A stretch of DNA of 64,000 bases from Clostridia bacterium. GTDB lineage: Bacteria; Bacillota; Clostridia; Oscillospirales; CAG-272. The stretch spans positions 1-64,000 of the forward strand of contig JAFTMG010000008.1 in assembly GCA_017452525.1 (NCBI GenBank). The letters are read 5' to 3'. The notes under the pieces were generated by a model. That model ran no database searches. It was given only the letters and a program-made list of their open reading frames with translations, and was not told where the DNA came from. A program made the position numbers and the translations under genes. Of this stretch, positions 1 to 8,878 are shown piece after piece; the stretch's first letter is position 1, and each line of letters opens with the position of its first letter.

Positions 1-1
1 T

Positions 2-457
2 GAGTATTATCATCATATCGAGCATTTGATAAACCCCAATTTGGGACGATGTTGGCAATCACAGGCTTTTTGTGAAATCGGCAGATCGCATTCCTGGCAT
101 TCCTTGTACTCTATAGAAAAGACAATGACACAGGACGAACAGTGGGCTGATCTTTTTTATTTCTTTACAGGACGCAGTTACCGGTCGGGAATTGATGATT
201 ATTTTGAATTCTATGATATTTTGTGTTATGCCACAAATGAATATGAGCTCGATTATTACAATGGCAGAAACGCAGTCAATTCGTTTACTAATTATCTAAT
301 TGATTTGTATGGAGAGGATGCAATCTCTGATCTAATGCTATTTCCCGAAACAGTATTGGACGTTACCGGAAAGAATTGGAACGAGCTTGAATCAGAATGG
401 GCGACGCACATAAAAAACAAATTCAGAGGTGTGGAAATTCCCGAATGGGTTTCTTGA
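2..457 (+). CDS. C-terminal part of a peptidase-like protein (truncated by window edge)
   Basis: The reading frame is already open at base 2 and runs to a TGA at 455-457, so only the last ~152 codons are in the window; an internal TTG at 26 is not a likely start. The last 50 residues (a YLIDLYG helix, then a TGKNWNELESEW segment) align by eye with the end of the zinc-peptidase-like lipoprotein at 30689-32044 (YLIDRCG, then GASYDELYAAW). In gluzincin-type peptidases such a helical tail follows the HExxH catalytic part, which here would lie outside the window. The gene is AT-richer than most of the window, as are other accessory genes here. The family assignment is inference from this tail similarity only. 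Confidence 0.55.
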   Translation, partial: EYYHHIEHLINPNLGRCWQSQAFCEIGRSHSWHSLYSIEKTMTQDEQWADLFYFFTGRSYRSGIDDYFEFYDILCYATNEYELDYYNGRNAVNSFTNYLIDLYGEDAISDLMLFPETVLDVTGKNWNELESEWATHIKNKFRGVEIPEWVS

Positions 458-602
458 ATTGAGTTCGAAGGAAATATGTATTTGCTCGCGACAGAATTTT
501 GGGAGAGAAAAAATCCCTCATGTGAAATTACGTTTCTTTGGCATCGTGGGCATATACATGGAAGTTTTTTTACATCAATCGGCAGAAATTTCCGCAAATC
601 CC

Positions 603-631
603 TTGATTTTTTGCGCGGTTTGGGGTATGAT
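603..631 (+). promoter_or_regulatory. Promoter of fba
   Basis: TTGATT at 603-608 and TATGAT at 626-631 are separated by 17 bases, a good sigma-A type promoter 42 bases before the aldolase start codon. Confidence 0.7.
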
Positions 632-672
632 ATATACTGAAATTTTATGAATTGTTCAGGAGGACATCTGAA

Positions 673-1539
673 ATGTTAGTTTCCGCAAAAGAAATGCTGC
701 AGAAGGCTCGCGAGGGTCACTACGCAGTAGGTCAGTTCAACATCAACAATCTGGAATGGACCAAGGCCATTCTGCTCACCGCTCAGGAGATGAACTCTCC
801 CGTGATCCTCGGCGTTTCCGAGGGTGCCGGCAAGTACATGGGCGGCTATAAGACCATCGTTGGTATGGTCAACGGTCTGATCGAGGGTCTGGGCATCACC
901 GTTCCCGTAGCAACTCACCTCGACCACGGCTCTTATGAGGGCGCAAAGGCTTGCATCGAGGCAGGCTTCTCCTCCATCATGTTCGACGGTTCTCACTACT
1001 CCATCGAGGAGAACATCGCTAAGACCAGCGAGCTGATCGAGACCTGCAACAAGCTGGGTCTGTCTCTCGAGGCTGAGGTCGGCTCCATCGGCGGCGAGGA
1101 AGACGGCGTTGTCGGTATGGGCGAGTGCGCTGATCCCGCAGAGTGCAAGATGATCGCTGATCTCGGCGTCACCATGCTGGCTGCAGGCATCGGTAACATC
1201 CACGGCAAGTATCCCGCAAACTGGCCCGGTCTGCGCTTCGATGTTCTCGAGAAGATCAGCGAGGCAGTCGGCGATAAGATGCCCCTCGTTCTGCACGGCG
1301 GCACAGGTATCCCCGACGAGCAGGTCAAGAAGGCGATCAGCCTGGGCGTTTCCAAGATCAACGTCAACACCGAGTGCCAGCTGGTATTCGCTGAGGCTAC
1401 CCGCAAGTACATCGAAGAGGGCAAGGACCTCTCCGGTAAGGGCTTTGACCCCCGCAAGCTGCTCGCTCCCGGCGTAGCTGCTATCCAGGCAAAGGTCAGA
1501 GAGAAGATCGAGCTGTTCGGCTCTGCCGGCAAGGCTTGA
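673..1539 (+). CDS. fba: Class II fructose-1,6-bisphosphate aldolase
   Basis: Cytosolic glycolytic enzyme that cleaves fructose 1,6-bisphosphate to dihydroxyacetone phosphate and glyceraldehyde 3-phosphate. The 288-residue protein has the class II signature: THLDHGS with the likely catalytic Asp84 and zinc ligand His85, further zinc His177 (GNIHGKY) and His208 (VLHGGTG), and the NVNTE phosphate-binding segment near 230-234. The ATG at 673 is chosen because AGGAGG at 658-663 precedes it by 9 bases; a TTG 21 bases upstream is in frame but has no ribosome site. Single-gene unit: own promoter upstream, strong terminator downstream. Codon use is that of a highly expressed gene (many GGC, CTG, ATC). 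A tagatose-bisphosphate aldolase role cannot be excluded by eye. Confidence 0.93.
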   Translation: MLVSAKEMLQKAREGHYAVGQFNINNLEWTKAILLTAQEMNSPVILGVSEGAGKYMGGYKTIVGMVNGLIEGLGITVPVATHLDHGSYEGAKACIEAGFSSIMFDGSHYSIEENIAKTSELIETCNKLGLSLEAEVGSIGGEEDGVVGMGECADPAECKMIADLGVTMLAAGIGNIHGKYPANWPGLRFDVLEKISEAVGDKMPLVLHGGTGIPDEQVKKAISLGVSKINVNTECQLVFAEATRKYIEEGKDLSGKGFDPRKLLAPGVAAIQAKVREKIELFGSAGKA

Positions 1540-1552
1540 TTCGCTGAAGGTT

Positions 1553-1596
1553 AAAACAAAAATCGGTTCACCCGCGGGTGAACCGATTTTTGTTTT
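1553..1596. terminator. Bidirectional terminator between fba and the MFS gene
   Basis: A perfect 44-base palindrome centred between 1574 and 1575 with AAAACAAAAA on the left and TTTTTGTTTT on the right. It gives a hairpin plus U-tract on both strands, serving fba and the convergent gene ending at 1595, whose stop codon it touches. Confidence 0.92.
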
Positions 1597-2839
1597 ATAC
1601 GTTGTTTTTACGGAAGAAGCGAATGATGAACAACAGCAACACGATACCGATGATCGGAAACAGCGAGGTAACCAGCATACCTGTCTGCATGCCGATCTGC
1701 TCGGGGGTGAGGCCTGTTTCCGGCGCGCGCCGCGCGGCGTAATCGCTCACCGTTACGCGGTCGATGACGATGCCCATCAGTTGGGGCGCGACAGAGGCGC
1801 CGAGGTCACCGCCCGAGGCCATGAGGGCATAGGCCGCCACCCCCACACCGGGGATTTTTTCCTCCATCATGATCAGCGTACCGGGCCAGAGCATCGAGGT
1901 CACAAAGCCCGTGACGATGCAGGCGATGAAGGCGGCAATCGTGTTGGAGGTCAGTCCGATCGTCAGATAGCAGAGCGAGGCACTGATAAAGCCGAACATC
2001 AGCACGCGCATGATGTTCTTGCCAAATCGCGCGTAAGAGATGCGGGCGATGCCGAGCAGGATGGCGAACATCGCCATACCGAGGATATCGCCGACCGCCT
2101 TGTCAATGTGCAGGGCGTTTTCCATATATCCCGAGATCCAGTTGGACATGGTGTTCTCGGCACAGCTGCCGAGGAAGATACAGGCGGTGCAGAGAGCAAG
2201 GCCGACGGTCTTGCGGCGTGACGATGTCGTGCCGCCCGCGGATGCGGAAACATTCATGTCGGGCATGGGGGAGAGCATAAACAGCACGGCCGCGATGATG
2301 GGCAGGGCCGCCATGAAAACGGTCAGATACTGCCAGTTGTGCGAGCCGAAAAGCTTCAAAAAGAGGGTACTGATGACGACAACGGTGAAAACGCCGAAGG
2401 CGTAAAGCGAATGGAGCGCGCTCATATCCCGCTGGGGATTATCCGAGGGGATGGCCGCGATGACGGGGCTGAGCAACACCTCGGAAAGTCCCGCCGAGAC
2501 CGAGAAGATGACGGTGCCGAGCAGCAGGCCGAGATAGACATGATTGGGGAAGAGGACAGGGGAGAGAGCGTAGAGCAGAAGTCCCAGCGAGGTGATCAGC
2601 GGCATGACGCGCACGATCTTTTTGACATTGAAATATTTGGAAAAGAGAGTAAAGATCAGGTCAATGGTCAACTGGGTGAAGAAATTGGTCAGCACGAGCG
2701 TGCCGAGCAGCGTATAGGAAATGCCGTACATCTCGCGCAGGGTGACGAAAAGAATGGGCGGCAGGCTGAAGATGGAGGACATGGTAAAATAGGCGGCATA
2801 GCAGGCAAGCTTTGTCCGCTTGAAATTCGGCGTGGGCAT
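1595..2839 (-). CDS. MFS transporter
   Basis: Predicted 414-residue inner-membrane carrier with about 12 hydrophobic segments in two halves around a polar loop at residues ~200-215 (ASAGGTTSSRRK). The helix pattern and the C-half motif GGDLGASVAPQLMG resemble sugar-type major facilitator carriers (FucP/YfkF-like); the substrate is not deducible. AAAGGAG lies 5-6 bases before the ATG at 2839, and a promoter lies further upstream. It is convergent with fba and divergent from the murQ operon, so it seems to be its own transcription unit. Confidence 0.8.
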   Translation of the reverse strand: MPTPNFKRTKLACYAAYFTMSSIFSLPPILFVTLREMYGISYTLLGTLVLTNFFTQLTIDLIFTLFSKYFNVKKIVRVMPLITSLGLLLYALSPVLFPNHVYLGLLLGTVIFSVSAGLSEVLLSPVIAAIPSDNPQRDMSALHSLYAFGVFTVVVISTLFLKLFGSHNWQYLTVFMAALPIIAAVLFMLSPMPDMNVSASAGGTTSSRRKTVGLALCTACIFLGSCAENTMSNWISGYMENALHIDKAVGDILGMAMFAILLGIARISYARFGKNIMRVLMFGFISASLCYLTIGLTSNTIAAFIACIVTGFVTSMLWPGTLIMMEEKIPGVGVAAYALMASGGDLGASVAPQLMGIVIDRVTVSDYAARRAPETGLTPEQIGMQTGMLVTSLFPIIGIVLLLFIIRFFRKNNV

Positions 2840-2868
2840 GGGCGTCTCCTTTAAAACGTAATATTACA

Positions 2869-2897
2869 ATTATATATGCGTCCCGACGGTTTGTCAA
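2869..2897 (-). promoter_or_regulatory. Promoter of the leftward MFS gene
   Basis: On the minus strand TTGACA (2897-2892) and TATAAT (2874-2869) are 17 bases apart, a full consensus promoter. It is back to back with the promoter at 2938. Confidence 0.8.
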
Positions 2898-2937
2898 GTT
2901 ATCGGGGGGAAATATCCCAAAAACGGAGAAAATTACC

Positions 2938-2966
2938 TTTACAAAATCCCCGAAAAGGTGTATACT
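2938..2966 (+). promoter_or_regulatory. Promoter of the MFS-GDPD-murQ-deacetylase operon
   Basis: TTTACA at 2938-2943 and TATACT at 2961-2966 with a 17-base spacer, 54 bases before the first start codon. Confidence 0.75.
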
Positions 2967-3020
2967 AACAATAAGTGTTTTTGCTTACTCCGATCAAATC
3001 AAAAGAATGAGGATGTAGTT

Positions 3021-4313
3021 ATGAAACTCAATTATAAACGTACCTTTCTGGTGGGATTGGCATTCCTTTCCATCAGTGCCTTCTGGCAGCTGTATGACAA
3101 TCTTGTCCCGCTGATCCTGACCGGGACCTTCGGCATGGGAGAGACGCTCCGCGGTGCCATTATGGCAGCGGACAACGTGTTGGCGCTCTTCCTGCTCCCG
3201 CTCTTCGGCGGAATTTCGGACAGGACCAACACCCGCCTCGGCCGCCGTACGCCGTATATCATCACGGGTACCGCAATCGCCGTTACTTTTATGCTGTTTT
3301 TGCCCGTTTTTGAACAGAAAAACAACCTTCTGTTGTTTTTGGTCGGTCTTGGCGTGGTGCTTCTGGCGATGGGCTCTTACCGCTCGCCCGCCGTGGCGCT
3401 CATGCCTGACCTTACGCCTAAGCCCCTGCGCTCCAAGGCAAACGCCGTGATCAATCTGATGGGTGCCCTGGGCGGCGTGTATACGCTGATCATGGTCAAG
3501 GTGCTGATCCCCAAGGAGGACCGCCCCGATTATCTGCCCGTCTTCGCCTCGGTGGCGATTTTGATGGTGGTGGCGGTACTGCTTCTGGTGCTGACGGTGC
3601 GCGAGCGCAAGCTTTCCGTCGAGGTGGCGGCAATGGACAAGGAGTCCGAGCCTGCCCCGGCTGAGGAAAAGCATGCGGACCAGCCCCGTCGCAAGCTCCC
3701 ACCTGACGTGAGACGCAGTCTCGTCTTTCTGCTGGCTTCGGTGTTCGCCTGGTTTATGGCATACAATGCCGTGACCACCGCCTTCTCCAGCTATGCCGTG
3801 GAGGTGTGGAAGCTGGAGGGAGGTGACTTTGCCGACTGTCTGATGGTGGCTACCGTGGCGGCAGTCATTTCCTATATTCCCGTCGGCTTCATCGCGGGAA
3901 GGATCGGAAGAAAAAAGACCATTCTGACCGGTATCGTTCTGATGGGTGCCGCCTACGTGGCGGGCTTCCTCTTTACCACTTATCACCCGCTTGCCAACGT
4001 TGTCTTTGCCATGGTTGGCATCGGCTGGGCGTTCATCAACGTCAACTCCTATCCGATGGTGGTAGAAATGAGCTCTCACGGCGACGTGGGGCACTACACG
4101 GGGCTATATTACACCTTCTCCATGTCGGCGCAGATCCTCACCCCCGTGCTCTCCGGCTTTTTCCTTGAGCATTTTTCCTACACCACACTCTTCCCCTACG
4201 CGGCGATCTTTATGGCGATCGCCTTCTGCACCATGCTCATGGTCAAGCACGGCGACGTCAAGCCGATGAGAAAGAAGGATCTGCTGGAGTCCTTCGACGC
4301 GGGTGACGAATGA
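3021..4313 (+). CDS. MFS transporter of the SLC45/GPH-like type
   Basis: Predicted 430-residue, 12-helix carrier. After the second helix it has the loop DRTNTRLGRRTPYI, the D-x-R-x-GRR motif typical of GPH/SLC45-like sugar carriers. A charged cytoplasmic loop (residues ~195-235, rich in Glu, Lys and Pro) separates the halves. The ATG at 3021 is preferred over an in-frame start at 2958 because the longer version adds a polar tail and overlaps the promoter. It is first in an operon: the GDPD gene overlaps its stop by ATGA, and murQ and a deacetylase follow, so a cell-wall-derived or N-acetylated sugar is a reasonable guess for its substrate (inference). Confidence 0.8.
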   Translation: MKLNYKRTFLVGLAFLSISAFWQLYDNLVPLILTGTFGMGETLRGAIMAADNVLALFLLPLFGGISDRTNTRLGRRTPYIITGTAIAVTFMLFLPVFEQKNNLLLFLVGLGVVLLAMGSYRSPAVALMPDLTPKPLRSKANAVINLMGALGGVYTLIMVKVLIPKEDRPDYLPVFASVAILMVVAVLLLVLTVRERKLSVEVAAMDKESEPAPAEEKHADQPRRKLPPDVRRSLVFLLASVFAWFMAYNAVTTAFSSYAVEVWKLEGGDFADCLMVATVAAVISYIPVGFIAGRIGRKKTILTGIVLMGAAYVAGFLFTTYHPLANVVFAMVGIGWAFINVNSYPMVVEMSSHGDVGHYTGLYYTFSMSAQILTPVLSGFFLEHFSYTTLFPYAAIFMAIAFCTMLMVKHGDVKPMRKKDLLESFDAGDE

Positions 4314-5149
4314 TGTGGTGGCTTCTGTTGCTGATCCCCTTGGGGATCGTCGTCCTCTTTTTGTTTCTCATCTCCCCGCGGTGGATCGGCCGCCCCGATA
4401 TGTCCCGCCTGCGCGTGGACTTCGCGCACAGGGGGCTGCATGATGAGGAGATCCCCGAAAACTCGCTGCCCGCCTTTGCGCGCGCTGTCGAGGAGGGGTT
4501 CGGTATTGAGCTGGATGTTCAGCTCTCATCGGACGGCGTGATCATGGTCTTCCATGACGATACCCTTGCCCGCATGACGGGCGCGAAGGGCAAGCTGAAC
4601 GAGTACACCCGCGAGGAGCTGCAGCAGCTGCGGCTCAGTGAGAGTGAGGAAACGGTCCCGACCCTGGATCAGGTGCTTGAGACGGTGGGCGGGCGTGTCC
4701 CGCTCCTGATCGAGTTGAAGGGCGAGAGCGCGGGCGGAGACGGTGCGCTTTGCGAAAAGCTTGCCGAGCGTCTGGAGACCTACGGCGGTGCTTATTGCGT
4801 TGAATCCTTCAACCCCATGATTCTTTCCTGGTTCAAGCGAAACTGCCCCCATATCGCTCGCGGTCAGCTGGTCACCAATACGCTCAAGGAGCGCCCGAAG
4901 GGGAACAAGATCCTCAATTTTTTGCTGGCACATCTGATGCTCAACGTCGTCTCACGCCCCGATTTTGTGGCGTATAACGAAAAATATGACCGTGAATTTG
5001 CCCTGCGGCTGAATATCGGTCTCTTCCGCGCCCCCTCCTTTGTCTGGACGGTGCGGGATATGAACACATGGGGAGTCTTTCGCGAGGCAGGATCTCCCTC
5101 CATCTTCGAGGGCTTTTTGCCCCCAAAACAATCAAATCAAGGAGAATGA
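4310..5149 (+). CDS. Membrane-anchored glycerophosphodiester phosphodiesterase family protein
   Basis: 279 residues. An N-terminal hydrophobic anchor (residues ~4-22) is followed by a GDPD TIM barrel. Visible catalytic and metal residues are His40-Arg41 (AHRG), Glu50-Asn51, Glu67-x-Asp69 (IELDV), His82 (FHDD) and the LLIELKGE strand. Family members hydrolyse glycerophosphodiesters to glycerol 3-phosphate and an alcohol. The start overlaps the MFS stop (ATGA, 4310-4313); a second ATG follows at 4313. murQ begins 2 bases after its stop, so translation is probably coupled. It is one of three GDPD genes in the window (also 24423 and 62675) and the only one with a membrane anchor. Confidence 0.88.
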   Translation: MMWWLLLLIPLGIVVLFLFLISPRWIGRPDMSRLRVDFAHRGLHDEEIPENSLPAFARAVEEGFGIELDVQLSSDGVIMVFHDDTLARMTGAKGKLNEYTREELQQLRLSESEETVPTLDQVLETVGGRVPLLIELKGESAGGDGALCEKLAERLETYGGAYCVESFNPMILSWFKRNCPHIARGQLVTNTLKERPKGNKILNFLLAHLMLNVVSRPDFVAYNEKYDREFALRLNIGLFRAPSFVWTVRDMNTWGVFREAGSPSIFEGFLPPKQSNQGE

Positions 5150-5151
5150 CC

Positions 5152-5979
5152 ATGCGTGACAATTACGATGCACTCAAAACAGAGGGACGCAATCCCAATA
5201 CGATGAATATTGATAAAGTAAGCACACTTGAAGCGATGCGGCTGATGAACGAGGAGAACAAGCGCGTTCCCGAAGCCATCGATACCCAACTGGAGGAGAT
5301 CGCAAGGGCAGTGAATCTGATCGCCGCCGCCATGGAGCGGGGCGGGCATTTGATCTATGTCGGTGCGGGTACCTCGGGGCGTCTCGGTGTTGTGGATGCC
5401 GCCGAGTGTCCTCCTACCTTCGGCGTGGACCACCAGCTGGTGCGCGGCATCATTGCGGGCGGCGACGGTGCCATGTTCCGCGCCGTGGAGAACGCCGAGG
5501 ACAATGAGGAGTGGGGCAAGCGCGCCATTGATGAGGACGGTGTGCAGGCGGGTGACGTAGTTGTCGGCATTTCCGCCGCAGGACGTGCTCCCTTCGTGCT
5601 GGGTGCCCTCAAGCGCGCCCGCGAGATCGGCGCCACCCCCATCGGCGTGACCTGCAACCCTGACAGTCTCTTCGTGCCGTTGTGTGATGTGACCATCGCG
5701 CCTTACGTGGGACCCGAGGTCATATCCGGCTCGACCCGACTCAAGGCTGGAACGGCGCAGAAGCTGGTGCTTAATATGCTTTCCACCGGTGTCATGATCA
5801 AAACGGGAAAGGTCTACAGCAATCTGATGATCAATGTCAAGCCCACCAACGAAAAACTGTGGGAGCGGGCGACCCGCATCATCATGCAGATCGCCGATAT
5901 CGACCACGACCGTGCGGGCGAGCTGCTCCGGAAGCATGGCTCGATCCGAGCAGCCCTTTGTGAGCTTGGATTGATGTAA
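5152..5979 (+). CDS. murQ: N-acetylmuramic acid 6-phosphate etherase
   Basis: Cleaves the lactyl ether of MurNAc 6-phosphate to give GlcNAc 6-phosphate and D-lactate in peptidoglycan recycling; cytosolic. The 275-residue protein carries the SIS-domain phosphosugar loop GAGTSGRLGV (71-80), the catalytic-type Glu85 in AAECPPTF, a second SIS segment GISAAGRAPFV, and the family helix STRLKAGTAQK. AAGGAG at 5139-5144 points to the ATG at 5152 rather than the one at 5146. It is slightly shorter than the usual ~300 residues. No MurNAc kinase or MurP-type PTS permease lies in the window; the neighbours are an MFS carrier, a GDPD and a deacetylase, so substrate supply must differ or be encoded elsewhere. 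Confidence 0.93.
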   Translation: MRDNYDALKTEGRNPNTMNIDKVSTLEAMRLMNEENKRVPEAIDTQLEEIARAVNLIAAAMERGGHLIYVGAGTSGRLGVVDAAECPPTFGVDHQLVRGIIAGGDGAMFRAVENAEDNEEWGKRAIDEDGVQAGDVVVGISAAGRAPFVLGALKRAREIGATPIGVTCNPDSLFVPLCDVTIAPYVGPEVISGSTRLKAGTAQKLVLNMLSTGVMIKTGKVYSNLMINVKPTNEKLWERATRIIMQIADIDHDRAGELLRKHGSIRAALCELGLM

Positions 5980-6010
5980 TCAAAAAAACTTGAAAGAAAG
6001 GAAAAGTATA

Positions 6011-7351
6011 ATGACCGATATTATTTTTTCTTTTGATACCGAGGATTTTACCTCATCCCGCGCCGCTGACGGTATTTTGCATGAGGCGCGTATGTTCTAT
6101 GAGGAAGGCGTTGTGGGCAATTTCTGTCTCGTCGGTCTTTTGGCAAAGCAGCTTCGTCTTTGGGGCAGAGATGACGTCATTGAGGCGCTTTCACACCATG
6201 AGATCGGCACGCATACCTACGGGCACACTCTGCATCCCATGATCAACGAATATACCGACCTGGAGGATTTTGATGCCGCCGAAGCGGAATTGATCTCCCG
6301 GGAGAGTGAGGCGATCCGTCTTATCCGGGAGAATGTCGGAGCTGACCGCATTTGGGCGGCTTGCCCTCCCGGCAATCAGAAATCCTACGTTGCGATGTAC
6401 GGCTATCATAAAATGGGCATTCCGATCTACGCCGATACCTTCTGCGACACCAAATGGGGAACGGGCGCGTACTACTGTAACATGTTCCACGTAAACTACA
6501 CCTTCGGTATGGAGCGCTTTCTGCGCACGGCTACCGAGGAGGATATGAGACGTCTGTTGGACGATCTGGCAAATCGTGAGCGAGCTGTGCTCTATACTCA
6601 TCCGAATATGTCCATCAAAGCGGAATTTTGGGATATGCTCAACTATCACAAGGAAAATCTCGTCCCCTTCGGCGAGTGGATCGAGGCGCGCGATCTGCCC
6701 GAGGAGATCAGCCAAACGATCTTCCGGAATATGCGCAAGCTGATCCGCTTGGTCAAAGCCGATCCACGCTTCCGCATCATTACTTATTCCGATCTGGCGC
6801 GCGAGCTGGCAAAGGACGGTGAGCGCACCGTTTGCCGAGAGGATATTCCTTATCTGCATCAATGCCTGAAGGAGCGATTCTTCCCCGTGCAGTCTCCTGT
6901 TTCACTTTCGCTTGCCGATATGATCCTGGCGGCGCGTGACTTCCTGCAGGGAAAAGAAGCGCACGTTTGCGGTGACGTTTACGGTACGCTCTCGGCTCCT
7001 TGTCAGATCAAGGAGCCACTTACCGTGACCAAGCAGGAGCTGATCGATTCCTGCGCGCAGATCCGCGACGGTGCCTTCCTGCCCGCATCGATCCGCGTGG
7101 GCGAGCGGGAGATCGGTCCTGCCGATTGGCTGTATGCCGCCATGGAGATCCTGCTCGGAAAAGATACCGCAGAGATCCTGCCCAAGCCCCAGCTGCCGTG
7201 TCTTGATTGTATGCCCGAGGTGCGCGACAGCGCCTTCCGCGGCACGTGGCAGCATTCCGACAAGTTTGAGGATAAGTACCTCTCCGACCGTCTTCGCTAT
7301 CAATCCTACACCATGCGCTTCCGCACCTGCAGCCGCCCCATTGAGGCTTGA
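6011..7351 (+). CDS. Polysaccharide deacetylase-like protein (NodB/CE4 fold) with extra C-terminal region
   Basis: 446 residues. The N-terminal ~260 residues look like a NodB-fold hydrolase: FDTED at 8-12 gives the motif 1 acidic residues, and EIGTHTYGHT gives the His68-x3-His72 metal pair. There is no signal peptide, so it is probably cytosolic, which is unusual for a cell-wall deacetylase. The region around residues 335-380 (TVTKQELID, then FLPASIRVGEREIG and a helix) resembles a pseudomurein-binding-type repeat; this is a weak match by eye. AAAGGA precedes the ATG at 6011. Last gene of the murQ operon, 31 bases after murQ. Possible role: deacetylation of an amino sugar or of a related N-acyl compound. 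Confidence 0.75.
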   Translation: MTDIIFSFDTEDFTSSRAADGILHEARMFYEEGVVGNFCLVGLLAKQLRLWGRDDVIEALSHHEIGTHTYGHTLHPMINEYTDLEDFDAAEAELISRESEAIRLIRENVGADRIWAACPPGNQKSYVAMYGYHKMGIPIYADTFCDTKWGTGAYYCNMFHVNYTFGMERFLRTATEEDMRRLLDDLANRERAVLYTHPNMSIKAEFWDMLNYHKENLVPFGEWIEARDLPEEISQTIFRNMRKLIRLVKADPRFRIITYSDLARELAKDGERTVCREDIPYLHQCLKERFFPVQSPVSLSLADMILAARDFLQGKEAHVCGDVYGTLSAPCQIKEPLTVTKQELIDSCAQIRDGAFLPASIRVGEREIGPADWLYAAMEILLGKDTAEILPKPQLPCLDCMPEVRDSAFRGTWQHSDKFEDKYLSDRLRYQSYTMRFRTCSRPIEA

Positions 7352-7402
7352 ACGCACGACCGGTAGAGGTCAGCCTATCTTTAAGACGGCAATCTGAACG
7401 AA

Positions 7403-7446
7403 ATATCCCCGACTGCTTGTGAAAGCTATCGGGGATATCTTTTTTG
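7403..7446 (+). terminator. Terminator of the murQ operon
   Basis: Ten-base stem ATATCCCCGA (7403-7412) / TCGGGGATAT (7429-7438) followed by TTTTTT. The fucosidase gene ends just beyond on the other strand, so it may also act leftward, more weakly. Confidence 0.85.
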
Positions 7447-7447
7447 T

Positions 7448-8707
7448 TCAGAGGGTCTGGGTCACGGGGGCGCCGTCCGTCTCCAGTCTGATGACGGTCA
7501 CGGGGGTGTCGGGCGGGGTCTCCGGCAGAAAGACGTAACACCGATGCTCATCGCGGGCGATCTCGTAGCTCTGCGCAACCCGCAGCTCGGTACCGTTGCA
7601 GAGCAACGTCGCACGCCGCACACGGGAGACAAGCCCCGTCAGGCTGACGCGGTGGGGAAATCCGGGGTGGTGCTCGACGTAGAGATAGAGCGAGCCGTCA
7701 CGTCCCGCGCCCACCTTGCCGAACCGCGTGACGTAGGGGAACACGGGGGCGGGAAGGGTGCCGTAGATACTTTCGGCGTTGCGTGAGATCCACGCACCGA
7801 CCTCGTCGAGGGTACGAATGCTCAGCTCGGAAATGAGTCCCCGTTCGTCGGGGGAGACGTTCAGCAGTACGTTGCCGCCCTTGCTGCCGACCTCGATCAG
7901 CTTGCCAATCACGGTGGCAGGCGTGTGGCAGGTGAGGTCGGCACGGTGATAGCCCCAGGAGGAATTGAGCGTCATGGGTACCTCCCACGCGCCGTGATAG
8001 GGCAGGGTGGGGATGCTGTTGTCAGCCATCTGTCGGTAGTCGCCAAGCCCGTAGCCGATGCGGCCGTTGATCAGACACCGCGGCTGCAGGGCGTGAACGG
8101 TATCGGCAAGCTCGCGGCAGAGATCCTGCGGCATGTCGTAGGGCGTGTCGAACCACATCAGAAAAACGTCACCGTAATTGGTCAGAAGCTCCTTGACCTG
8201 CGGGAGCGCCTTTTCGTAGAAATAGCGGGAGAAGATCTTCTCCTCTTTTTTGTAGTCAAAATTGTTGCCGTCGCCGTCGGGATGCTCCCAGTCCTGCATT
8301 TGCGAATAATAGATGCCGAAGGGCAGTCCCTCTTCGGCGCAGGCGTCGGCAAATTCACGGACGATATCCCGCCCGTAGGGTGTGTGCATGACGGAATAGT
8401 CCGAAACGGCAGTGTTGAAGAGGGCAAAGCCGTCGTGATGCTTGGCAGTCAGCACCAGATATTTCATGCCCCACTCTTTTGCCTTGCGTACGTACCACCG
8501 CGCCGAAAGCTGTTTGGGATCGAACTCCTCCGCCAGCTTGCGGTACTGCGCCAGCGGGATCTCGAGATTGCGCATGATCCATTCGCTGCCGTGGGGGGCG
8601 CGCTTGCCTTGCCAGATACCGCCCGGGATGGCGTAGAGTCCGAAATGGATAAAGAGGCCGTATGCCGCATCGGTAAACTGCTTTATTTCCTTGCTTCTCG
8701 CTGTCAT
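7448..8707 (-). CDS. Alpha-L-fucosidase, GH29 family
   Basis: 419 residues, no signal peptide, so an intracellular exo-glycosidase acting on imported fucosylated oligosaccharides. Family features: GLFIHFGLYAIPGG at 17-30, KHHDGF at 89-94, and LMWFD with the probable nucleophile Asp187, the typical GH29 (beta/alpha)8 pattern. Fucosides in mucin, milk glycans or plant polysaccharides are possible substrates; linkage preference cannot be read. The start is the ATG at 8707, with CGGAG about 10 bases upstream. It has its own promoter at 8742-8770 and no linked carrier gene. Confidence 0.92.
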   Translation of the reverse strand: MTARSKEIKQFTDAAYGLFIHFGLYAIPGGIWQGKRAPHGSEWIMRNLEIPLAQYRKLAEEFDPKQLSARWYVRKAKEWGMKYLVLTAKHHDGFALFNTAVSDYSVMHTPYGRDIVREFADACAEEGLPFGIYYSQMQDWEHPDGDGNNFDYKKEEKIFSRYFYEKALPQVKELLTNYGDVFLMWFDTPYDMPQDLCRELADTVHALQPRCLINGRIGYGLGDYRQMADNSIPTLPYHGAWEVPMTLNSSWGYHRADLTCHTPATVIGKLIEVGSKGGNVLLNVSPDERGLISELSIRTLDEVGAWISRNAESIYGTLPAPVFPYVTRFGKVGAGRDGSLYLYVEHHPGFPHRVSLTGLVSRVRRATLLCNGTELRVAQSYEIARDEHRCYVFLPETPPDTPVTVIRLETDGAPVTQTL

Positions 8708-8741
8708 GCCGTGATACTCCGACGGATGAAATTATGAGAAT

Positions 8742-8770
8742 ACTATACCATTTTGCGGTGAGTTTGTCAA
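8742..8770 (-). promoter_or_regulatory. Promoter of the GH29 gene
   Basis: Minus-strand TTGACA (8770-8765) and TATAGT (8747-8742), 17-base spacer. Confidence 0.75.
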
Positions 8771-8878
8771 TCTTTTTCTTTCGGGAAAAGCGTTTTGGGG
8801 ATCTTCACGACCCTATATCGGTCGAAAAATCCACGGTGCGTTGGAACGGTCCGCGGGTCACGCATGAGAACCAAGGCG

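Noticed and set aside
457..673. Small open frame between the first gene and fba
   Set aside because: No ribosome site, AT-rich, contains the fba promoter.
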